NCBI GenBank assembly: GCA_029881655.1
Contig: JAOUME010000006.1
Coordinates: 1-43,917 of the forward strand
Direction: 5' to 3'
DNA: 43,917 nucleotides
Origin: Deltaproteobacteria bacterium
Lineage (GTDB): Bacteria; SAR324; XYD2-FULL-50-16
Below the pieces are notes generated by a model. It did not search any database. It worked only from the letters and a program-made list of their open reading frames with translations, and had not been told where the DNA came from. Of this stretch, positions 10,281-16,876 are shown in pieces; within the stretch, counting starts at the first letter, position 1; every line of letters begins with the position of its first letter. The translations under genes and the position numbers were made by a program.

Positions 10281-10298
10281 TGCATGCGATAAAGCGCA
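10281..10298 (+). repeat. Left terminal inverted repeat of the IS remnant
   Basis: TGCATGCGATAAAGCGCA, which pairs with 11280-11297 at 15 of 18 positions. It marks the end distal to the transposase start. Confidence 0.65.
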
Positions 10299-10428
10299 TA
10301 AAACGCTTCTAATAAGCTGACATAAGGCATCAGAATGAGGTTGTACTCTACTATTTTTCTCTTTCAACCGTTCTTTTTTGAATAAGTTAGCCCAGTTTTC
10401 ATTCCATAACCTTGGGTTAATTTCTATT

Positions 10429-11225
10429 TTAGGTCAAATCCCTCATTTTGGATGCGCCTCTCTCTTGAAAACTCAAATTTACTGCCTTTTTTATGTTGAA
10501 ACAAAGCCCGCTCATCGCAAATTCATATTCCAGTTTTCGGGTTCCCAGATACCTGCCTCGAGCCAGACCATCATCCTTTTTCAAAGTACCGAGCCCTCTT
10601 TCCACCTTGTATCGAACTGAGGAGATCAGCTGATTGATCAACTTATCCACTCCATTCAGCGGTTTGCCTCGGACAGCTTTTTTCATCAAACCATTAAAAA
10701 TCCTTTCGCTTTGAGAAGATATCAGTTCTCTAAACTCCAATAAGCCTTGCCAGCAAAGACAGTGGCCTTTTCTGACAGAACGTTTTCCTCCAACAACCAC
10801 CCCAATTCCTTTCCATCGAACCGGAGCGGACTAAAAGACCTGACTTTTCAAACTGATGATTGATTCTATCGAGTAATTTTGTATCAAGTTTAAGGCGGAT
10901 CAAAGCATTGTGGAATAGGCACAAGGTCGTTTCATCCGGTTTTGCGCTGGAGACCGAAAGTCCTCAGATTTTCATAAACGAAATTCGATCATACAAGGCA
11001 GCTTTTAGCGCCGGATCGCTTAAATCATACCACCTTTGAAGGAGTATTGCTTTGAACATCATCAAAGCATAATAGGCGTCTTCGCCAGTCGCGTCTTTCA
11101 TTCTGCGATATTTTTTGCGAAGTAGATTTTCATTTGGCTTCCAGTTGGTCAACCGATCCACTTTTTGGGTTTTCTACGGTTAAATAATCAGCGATCGTAC
11201 TTTGATTCTCGACTTTTCGTTTCAT
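10429..11225 (-). pseudogene. IS5-family transposase, frameshifted, nonsense-mutated and core-deleted
   Basis: The start ATG at 11225 has a strong AAAGGAGAT site before it and begins MKRKVENQSTIADYL. The frame shifts near 11160-11180, then continues with DRLTNWKPNENLL and the IS5 N-terminal signature FKAILLQRWYDLSDPALKAA. An in-frame TGA (10964-10966) follows, and the same frame resumes with KPDETTLCLFHNALIRLKLD up to about 10830. There the frame changes again and the C-terminal signature appears: AVRGKPLNGVDKLINQL, SSVRYKVERGLGTLKK, RGRYLGTRKLEYEFA. About 100 residues carrying the catalytic DDE region are missing compared with the family. It is clearly non-functional and presumably immobile. 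Confidence 0.85.
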
Positions 11226-11279
11226 AATGCATCTCCTTTGGGTTGTTTTGATCAGACAATATCATTTAAAACAATTATC

Positions 11280-11297
11280 TGTGCTTTATCCCACGCA
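11280..11297 (-). repeat. Right terminal inverted repeat of the IS remnant
   Basis: On the reverse strand this reads TGCGTGGGATAAAGCACA, matching the left end at 15 of 18 positions. It lies 54 bp upstream of the transposase start codon, a normal position for an IS5-type end. Confidence 0.65.
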
Positions 11298-11446
11298 GAA
11301 ATTTTATTTTATTATAATTTTCACCTGCATACATTCAATAATATTGTTAAAAAAGCAGTTTCTTTTCTGTTTAATACATGGCATAACAAGTAATAGTTGG
11401 TAATTTCATAAAATCAGTTAAAAATAAATCATAGAAAAGGGAAGTC

Positions 11447-12817
11447 ATGCAGTTCAAAAATCTCTTATACGTAATTTCCGCCATTGCAATCTTATTATGG
11501 TTGCCATCCTGCGGTGGATCGAAGCCTAGTCCTAGGTCGGTCGAGAATTTTTTAACTTTGGCGGATGTGCTTGGTAAATCATCTTTTAATGAGGATTCAC
11601 CTGAGATCCGGGTCATCAATGTCAAGGCTAAGGCTTTCATTAAACAAGACGATACAAGAACAGCCAGGCAAAAGGCTATGGGAATCGCTTCCAATATGGC
11701 GGTGGATTCGATGGTCAGGGAACTGCTGAGTTCCGAAACCTATAACAAACATTTCGCCGATATCGAGACTTTCTTCTCCAAGGATATTCAAAAATTCATT
11801 GACGCGTCTGAGGTCAATGGAGAAAAGAGGATCTATTTAGATAAATACTACGGTATTTCCGCTTCCTTTAAGGTCAACCGACAAAAGGTTCTGGTGGCGC
11901 TTCAAAAGGATTTAAAGTTGATCGACAACAGCATGAGTACCTTGATTACGATTATTACCAGCAAAAAGGATCTTGATCTCTCATCGGTGAACTTTAAGTT
12001 CCAGGATATCGAGGACGCTTTGATGAACCAGATCCAGACCGATTTGAACCAAAGAGGACTTAGGGCGATGGATTATAGAAACGCATTGGTATCTCTGCAG
12101 ACTGACGAGGTAAAGAAAAAGGAGGTCGAAAAGATTTCCAAGGAACAATTCATGGCGATGATCTCAGGTTCAAAAGCGGGTCAAGCCAATTTAAATCAGC
12201 AAGTCGAGAATGCGGAATCTTTCTACACAACGGGTTTAACCTTACTTAAAAAACTAGCCAGGGTTGTCGTGGAGATTAACATTTTAACGGTGAGCAAAAA
12301 ACCTGAGAGCATGTCATTAAGCTTAAACGTTACTGCGAAGAATATTTCGACGGGAACCGGAGGCGCTTTTGCCAATCAAGTTATTCCTATTGCGAGAAAA
12401 GGTGGAGCTAAAACGGATGACGCCATGATGTTGACGGCTTTGATTGGCGATGCCTATGAGGCGATTGCCGCAAAATTCATTCCGCAAGTGATTAAAGAAA
12501 TGTCCACGATCGATACCAAGGGTAATAAGTTAGTGGCCTATGATCTTGTTTTAAAGGGTTTTGACGGAAAAGATAGCCGAAAGATCAGAAAAGCGATTCA
12601 AAGTTCTCAGGGAGATCAATTTCGCTATATCGACTTTGATAATACCCTAAGCCGAGCGGAACCACCCATGAATGTCGTTTTTGTTCGTTACGCGGGCAAG
12701 ACTTCCGAATTGGGAGATAAGATGATGGAGCTTTTCGACGGAGAAGGAATTTCCGCCCAGGAACCACTGGTAGCCCCTGGATTGACGGATGTCGTTTTTT
12801 CGAAACTTGAAAAATAA
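11447..12817 (+). CDS. Lipoprotein with FlgT-N/LPP20-like region
   Basis: A 456-residue predicted lipoprotein. The signal peptide ends in LLWLPSCGG, with Cys22 as the lipidation site. After it, a segment around residues 45-85 (PEIRVINVKAKAFIK, then TARQKAMGIASNMAVDSMV) has the pattern of FlgT-N/LPP20-like domains: a beta strand followed by 'AR..A...A...AV'. Vibrio FlgT is a flagellar outer-ring protein. The rest is unfamiliar mixed alpha/beta sequence. AAAAGGGAAG before the ATG is a good ribosome site. It is followed 85 bp later by a HEAT-repeat lipoprotein. A link to the motor-like operon at 15799-24364 is an inference from the FlgT-like pattern. The precise function is unknown. Confidence 0.7.
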   Translation: MQFKNLLYVISAIAILLWLPSCGGSKPSPRSVENFLTLADVLGKSSFNEDSPEIRVINVKAKAFIKQDDTRTARQKAMGIASNMAVDSMVRELLSSETYNKHFADIETFFSKDIQKFIDASEVNGEKRIYLDKYYGISASFKVNRQKVLVALQKDLKLIDNSMSTLITIITSKKDLDLSSVNFKFQDIEDALMNQIQTDLNQRGLRAMDYRNALVSLQTDEVKKKEVEKISKEQFMAMISGSKAGQANLNQQVENAESFYTTGLTLLKKLARVVVEINILTVSKKPESMSLSLNVTAKNISTGTGGAFANQVIPIARKGGAKTDDAMMLTALIGDAYEAIAAKFIPQVIKEMSTIDTKGNKLVAYDLVLKGFDGKDSRKIRKAIQSSQGDQFRYIDFDNTLSRAEPPMNVVFVRYAGKTSELGDKMMELFDGEGISAQEPLVAPGLTDVVFSKLEK

Positions 12818-12829
12818 TTGATTGGAGAT

Positions 12830-12866
12830 GGGCCTGTTCGGATTGGGTAGGTCCGTTTTCTATTTT
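12830..12866 (+). terminator. Possible weak terminator or attenuator
   Basis: GGGCCT (12830-12835) can pair with AGGTCC (12849-12854), including one G-U pair, and is followed by GTTTTCTATTTT. It lies between the two lipoprotein genes. The stem is short and the loop is 13 bases, so it may only attenuate. Confidence 0.35.
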
Positions 12867-12902
12867 GCGTGAATAACTCAAAGCATAATATCAGGAGCAA
12901 AA

Positions 12903-13772
12903 ATGATTTTAACAACACATAAAAGCAGGCTGATATTGATTTTTATGGCAGTCGCATTTTTTCTGGCGGGCTGTTCCAGTTTAGATAAGGCGAACGCTCT
13001 TTTAAGAGAAGGCAAGAACGATGAAGCCTTAGCTATGGCAATCGGATATCTTTCAGATGGTGATCCTCAGGTTCGTATTCAGGCGATTAAACTGGTTGCC
13101 AGGATCGGGGGTGAAAAAGCGGGAGAGGCGTTGATGCCACTTTTAAACGATGAGAATGCCGATGCTAAGATTGAAGCCATTAAGGCGATCGGGATTGTCG
13201 GGTACCAGCCTGCGGCTAAGCAATTGATCGAGATGATGATCCCCGCAAAGGGACTTTTGTTCGAGACCATTGCCGGCACGATTTCCAGGCTTGGAACCCC
13301 GGCTATCGATATTATTGTCAGTCGTATGGATCTGGCGGCAACCCAGGCTGAAAAAGATCAATTCAGAAAGTTTCTGGTTGCCATTGGACCACAGGTTGCT
13401 GAAGCTGTCGCAAAATCAATGAAAGGGAAGTCCGCATTTGAAAACGAGGAAAAGTTTCAAATATTGATTGCCTTGAAAAATCCTAAGACATCTTATCTGC
13501 TAGTTCAGCAGATCGATGATGTTGAAGTGGGCCATCTGGTTGAAGAAGGACTCGTGAAACTTGGATCCATGTCGGAAAAACCGGTTATGGAGGAACTGCA
13601 AAACAGGATCAGTGATACACAAAACAAGGCGGGCAAGGAAGCTTTGATCAAGGTTTTGGGTGATCTTAAGGCAAAAATGGCGATCCCTCTTTTAGAGCAG
13701 CTTTCTAAAGATCCCAGTGATTTAGTCAGGGCTGCCGCTGATCACGCCTTAACCAAAATCAGGGGTTTTTAG
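12903..13772 (+). CDS. HEAT-repeat lipoprotein
   Basis: A 289-residue lipoprotein with a clear lipobox (AFFLAGCSS, Cys24). The mature part is a chain of HEAT or PBS-lyase-like repeats, for example DGDPQVRIQAIKLVARIGGE, DENADAKIEAIKAIGIVG and DPSDLVRAAADHALTKI. Such repeats form a curved scaffold that binds other proteins. It has no catalytic motif. Being lipidated, it is attached to the inner or outer membrane on the periplasmic side. It is cotranscribed with, or closely follows, the FlgT-N-like lipoprotein. The last four bases overlap the convergent ABC ATPase gene, so the two messages overlap tail to tail. Confidence 0.8.
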   Translation: MILTTHKSRLILIFMAVAFFLAGCSSLDKANALLREGKNDEALAMAIGYLSDGDPQVRIQAIKLVARIGGEKAGEALMPLLNDENADAKIEAIKAIGIVGYQPAAKQLIEMMIPAKGLLFETIAGTISRLGTPAIDIIVSRMDLAATQAEKDQFRKFLVAIGPQVAEAVAKSMKGKSAFENEEKFQILIALKNPKTSYLLVQQIDDVEVGHLVEEGLVKLGSMSEKPVMEELQNRISDTQNKAGKEALIKVLGDLKAKMAIPLLEQLSKDPSDLVRAAADHALTKIRGF

Positions 13773-14836
13773 TTTAAATCAAGGATTCGATTTTGGCTTG
13801 ATGGGGAAAACCAAAGTCTGTTTTCAGGTAGAACAGAAAAGCGGATGTTTTCCCCTGGGACAAATATTTTGTCCTTAGAGATGATCCATAGGTAGAATCC
13901 TTCGGACTCGACGCGAAGATGAATCTCTCTACCCAAGTGTTCCATAAACAGGACCTTCCCTTTAAAATAACCAGGATTATCATCAGCTTCAATCATAAAA
14001 TTCTCGGGCCTGATGCCAAGTAATGCTTCTCCTGAAAATGAATGATTCGGCTTTAGCGCTATATTCCCTACAGGACTTTCAAAATTGCCTTCCTTTGTTA
14101 CTTGTCCCTTGATGATATTGATTGGTGGGCTGCCTAAAAACTGGGCCACGAATAGGCAGTTGGGATTTTTATAGAGTTCTAGGGGATTTCCCTTTTGGAT
14201 GATGCGTCCTTGATTCATGACCACGAGTGTTTCAGAAAGAGTCATGGCTTCGTACTGGTCATGGGTGACGTAGATGGTGGTTCTTTTGAGCTTGCTGTGT
14301 AGATTTAAGATCTCGAGCCTCATCTGTTCTCGAAGTCGTGCATCGAGATTACTTAAAGGTTCATCGAACAGGAAAATGTCGGGTTGCCTGACCAACGCTC
14401 TACCGATAGCGACTCTTTGTCTCTGACCTCCCGAGAGTTCAGCGGGTTTCCTGGCAAGAAGCGAACTGATTTCTAGCATTTCAGACACTTGTTTGACGCG
14501 AGCTTGCTTTTCTTCCTTTGGAAGTTTAAGGATACTCAAGGGATAAAGCAGGTTCTTTTCGACCGTCAAGTGAGGATAAAGGGCGTAGTTTTGAAAGACC
14601 ATGGCGACACCCCTGTTTTTTGGCTCAATCCAGGTCAATTCTTTTTGATCTAAATAAATCCGACCGGAACTGACCTCTTCCAAACCCGCGATCAATCTTA
14701 ACAAGGTGGTTTTACCACAGCCACTTGGGCCGACAAACACTACAAACTCTCCTTTATTAATTTCCAGTGATGATGGAAAAAGAGCGGTGAGCCCCGAAAA
14801 TGTTTTTTCTACCCGATCGAGTCGAAGGTATGTCAT
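13769..14836 (-). CDS. CUT1/MalK-type ABC transporter ATPase
   Basis: A 355-residue ATP-binding subunit of the MalK/UgpC class. Walker A is VGPSGCGKTTLLRLIAGLEE, then the Q-loop MVFQNYALYPHLTV, the signature LSGGQRQRVAIGRALVRQP, and Walker B FLFDEPLSNLDARLREQ. A C-terminal TOBE/OB domain (about residues 240-350, with LLGIRPENFMI) is typical of ATPases that energise import of sugars, glycerol phosphate or polyamines. No permease or binding protein is adjacent, so this is an orphan ATPase possibly shared by several importers encoded elsewhere. The start at 14836 is preceded by AAAGGAG-like bases. The substrate cannot be inferred. Confidence 0.92.
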   Translation of the reverse strand: MTYLRLDRVEKTFSGLTALFPSSLEINKGEFVVFVGPSGCGKTTLLRLIAGLEEVSSGRIYLDQKELTWIEPKNRGVAMVFQNYALYPHLTVEKNLLYPLSILKLPKEEKQARVKQVSEMLEISSLLARKPAELSGGQRQRVAIGRALVRQPDIFLFDEPLSNLDARLREQMRLEILNLHSKLKRTTIYVTHDQYEAMTLSETLVVMNQGRIIQKGNPLELYKNPNCLFVAQFLGSPPINIIKGQVTKEGNFESPVGNIALKPNHSFSGEALLGIRPENFMIEADDNPGYFKGKVLFMEHLGREIHLRVESEGFYLWIISKDKIFVPGENIRFSVLPENRLWFSPSSQNRILDLN

Positions 14837-15017
14837 AAAGGAGGATAATTGGTGGCTATTATAATGAAAGTAGTGAAAACCGCGAGTTGATAATATTATT
14901 TGGAGAATAAAAAAATAACCTAAACAAGTTTACCAAATAAATCATATCGGTTTTTGAATTTTCTATTAAATTAAATCGGCTTGCTTTTGTGAGTGAGTAT
15001 ATGATTTAATGTACCAT

Positions 15018-15040
15018 TAAGCAAGCGTTGCTTGTTAATA
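15018..15040 (+). promoter_or_regulatory. AAGCAA-GCG-TTGCTT inverted repeat upstream of phoU
   Basis: AAGCAA and TTGCTT are exact reverse complements separated by GCG. A register-shifted pairing CAAGC-GTT-GCTTG is also possible. It lies about 100 bp upstream of phoU and could be a regulator binding site. It does not match the usual direct-repeat pho box. Confidence 0.3.
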
Positions 15041-15049
15041 AATATCCAT

Positions 15050-15097
15050 AGTGAGAAAGAAATCAGGCCCCATGAAGCGCACCGCTTTAGTCTCACT
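15050..15097 (+). promoter_or_regulatory. Structured leader candidate before phoU
   Basis: AGTGAG (15050-15055) is exactly complementary to CTCACT (15092-15097). Inside it AAGCG (15075-15079) pairs with CGCTT (15083-15087) around a CAC loop. The structure ends 38 bp before the phoU ATG. It might be a 5' untranslated regulatory fold. It is not a riboswitch class I recognise. Confidence 0.3.
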
Positions 15098-15135
15098 TAA
15101 AAATCTAAACTCAAGAACGCAAAATACCAGTATAA

Positions 15136-15795
15136 ATGATGACCGTTCATATGCAAAAAGAAATCGGCAATCTCAAGAACCTGATCTTGTCGATGAGTGC
15201 TAAAGTCGAAAAAAACTTTGAGGATTCGATTTTTCTTTATGAGAAAATGAATAAGGTCGCGGCTGAAAAGCTGATGAAGGATGACGAAAAGATCGATATG
15301 ATGGAAATAGAGATCGAAGAAGAGTGCCTAAAGGTTCTTGCTCTCTATCAACCGGTGGCTATTGATTTAAGGTTTATTGTCGCAGTGTTGAAAATCAATA
15401 ATCATTTGGAAAGAATTAATGATCTGGTTGTCAACATTGCCGAAAGGGCACTTGATCTATCAGGTTATCCCAATCTCGAGATCCCTTTTGACCTCTGGGG
15501 AATGTCTCAGAGGGTTCAATCCATGCTCAATAAAAGCCTTTTGGCTCTAATCAATATGGATACTGATCAGGCCATGGATGTCTTGACGCTGGATGATGAG
15601 GTGGATGATATGCATAAGACGACCTACGCTGAAGTCAAAAAAAGGATTGTCAAGGCACCTGAAGAGATAGATAAACTGATTCAAATGCCCTCCCTGTCAA
15701 GATATTTGGAACGAATTGCCGATTTGGCGAGTAATATCGCCGAGGAGGTGATCTATATGGTCGATGGCGAAATCGTTCGTCACCAAAAACTTTAA
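15136..15795 (+). CDS. phoU: PhoU-type phosphate signalling regulator
   Basis: A 219-residue protein of two PhoU three-helix repeats, the usual length. Recognisable segments are LDDEVDDMHKTTYAEV, which carries acidic metal-binding residues, and SLSRYLERIADLASNIAEEV, the conserved E/DxxxD-like core of the second repeat. The first repeat has the equivalent INNHLERINDLVVNIAERAL. PhoU links the Pst phosphate transporter to the PhoR kinase and represses the Pho regulon. No pst, phoR or phoB gene is adjacent, so it stands alone here. It converges on the motor-like operon with only three bases between the stop codons. Confidence 0.93.
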   Translation: MMTVHMQKEIGNLKNLILSMSAKVEKNFEDSIFLYEKMNKVAAEKLMKDDEKIDMMEIEIEEECLKVLALYQPVAIDLRFIVAVLKINNHLERINDLVVNIAERALDLSGYPNLEIPFDLWGMSQRVQSMLNKSLLALINMDTDQAMDVLTLDDEVDDMHKTTYAEVKKRIVKAPEEIDKLIQMPSLSRYLERIADLASNIAEEVIYMVDGEIVRHQKL

Positions 15796-15798
15796 GAC

Positions 15799-16836
15799 TT
15801 AAAAGTTATAACCCAAGTTGAACTGTAGGGACTGCCCTGATGGTTCGTCGTAGGTATACCAACCGCTGGACCCCATGCTCCAGATTCCAGAATGCTTAAT
15901 CATGGTTAGGTATCCCGTTATGATTATTCCTTTTCGCGGAATAATTCCTCCCCCCACCCGGTCTTTTTTAACGCCGCTTTCCCCTAGTTGATTGTAGGGA
16001 TAAAGAGGATCCTTGAATTCTTTATTGGTTAATTTGTTGGTTTGATAACTCAGCAGTATCTTGCCCAGTTTTATTTCGGCGGACACTAGCAGTTCATTTG
16101 TACCTTGATGAATGTTAACGTAGGTGTTTTTATCCCAAATGGAGAGGGATTCCTTTGAACTGGTTTGAGAGAATTCAAGCCGGATTTGAGTTTCATTGGG
16201 TTTCCCCGAAAGCAGACTTCCACCAAAGGAAAGGTTGCTCCAGGTATTGCCAGGCTTGTAGGTTTGATCTTCCGTTACAATTTCTAAGGCTCCGCCAAGG
16301 AAAAAAACTTTGGATAGTTGTCTCGTATAGGCGGCCCCAATACTGGAGTTCTTGATAGGTTCGTATCCTTCGGTCTGCGACTCTTTGCTAAAGAAAGAAC
16401 CACCAAAAGAGTTGTGATTTGCGAGATAGCCAAAATGAAATTGAGATTCCTGAATATTTGTCGTTGTGTTCACTGGACTTGCGTAGGCGGAATTAATCTC
16501 GGTCCGAATAGTTTGAGTAGGAGAGAAAAACGCTTCAATATTGACCTGATCTGTTTTAGCCAACATCATGATCCCGATTTGAGATGCGGTCCACTTCAGA
16601 ACCCCATCGTTTGTTTGTCCGTTTTCGTTAATGCTAAACCCCGCCACCGTGGCGGTTCTTGCGGTGTCGGACTCATTATCGCCTTTGATATAGCGCCAAC
16701 TGGCAGCGGCAGGCTTTTTTATCTTAATGGTCGGATCTAAAGGCGGGGTAATGACCTGAGCATTGAGGTTTAGTGAAAAACTGAGAATCAGGCCTAGCGA
16801 AATGAGAAACCACAAGTTTTTGAGCATGGAAAGCAT
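15799..16836 (-). CDS. Outer-membrane beta-barrel protein at the end of the motor-like operon
   Basis: I start at ATG 16836, preceded by GGAG with seven-base spacing, giving 345 residues. Starts further upstream would precede the signal peptide with unrelated sequence overlapping the previous gene. The signal peptide ends near LSFSLNLNAQ. The remainder is dominated by alternating beta strands (FFLGGALEIVTEDQT, KILLSYQTNKL) and ends LQFNLGYNF, a terminal Phe typical of BAM substrates. I do not recognise a named family. It is the last gene of the operon, 40 bp after the FliF-FliG-like gene, and could anchor the machine in the outer membrane. Confidence 0.75.
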   Translation of the reverse strand: MLSMLKNLWFLISLGLILSFSLNLNAQVITPPLDPTIKIKKPAAASWRYIKGDNESDTARTATVAGFSINENGQTNDGVLKWTASQIGIMMLAKTDQVNIEAFFSPTQTIRTEINSAYASPVNTTTNIQESQFHFGYLANHNSFGGSFFSKESQTEGYEPIKNSSIGAAYTRQLSKVFFLGGALEIVTEDQTYKPGNTWSNLSFGGSLLSGKPNETQIRLEFSQTSSKESLSIWDKNTYVNIHQGTNELLVSAEIKLGKILLSYQTNKLTNKEFKDPLYPYNQLGESGVKKDRVGGGIIPRKGIIITGYLTMIKHSGIWSMGSSGWYTYDEPSGQSLQFNLGYNF

Positions 16837-16876
16837 GTTGGAACTCCATAAATAATCAGCAACGGTTATTAAAAGA

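Larger units (their letters stand above)
10281..11297 (-). mobile_element. Decayed IS5-family insertion sequence with terminal inverted repeats
   Basis: The outer ends carry imperfect inverted repeats. The left end TGCATGCGATAAAGCGCA (10281-10298) matches the reverse complement of the right end (11280-11297, TGCGTGGGATAAAGCACA) at 15 of 18 positions. Between them lies a disrupted IS5-type transposase on the reverse strand. Total length is about 1.0 kb, shorter than intact IS5-family elements because the transposase core is missing. I could not identify a convincing target-site duplication. The element sits between a TPR gene and the lipoprotein operon beginning at 11447. Confidence 0.72.
14837..15135. 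other. Divergent intergenic region with two hairpins
   Basis: This non-coding 299 bp separates the ABC ATPase and phoU. The left half is AT-rich with no clear structure. The right half has a hairpin around 15018-15040 and a structured leader at 15050-15097, both listed separately. A 43-codon frame starting at 15072 has no ribosome binding site, so I did not call it. Confidence 0.45.

Noticed and set aside
10378-10620. Forward open frame of 80 codons within the IS remnant
   Set aside because: It lies antisense to the C-terminal part of the transposase and has no recognisable product.
15072-15203. Small forward frame of 43 codons overlapping the start of phoU
   Set aside because: No Shine-Dalgarno sequence precedes it, it overlaps phoU in another frame, and its sequence matches the hairpin leader rather than a protein.
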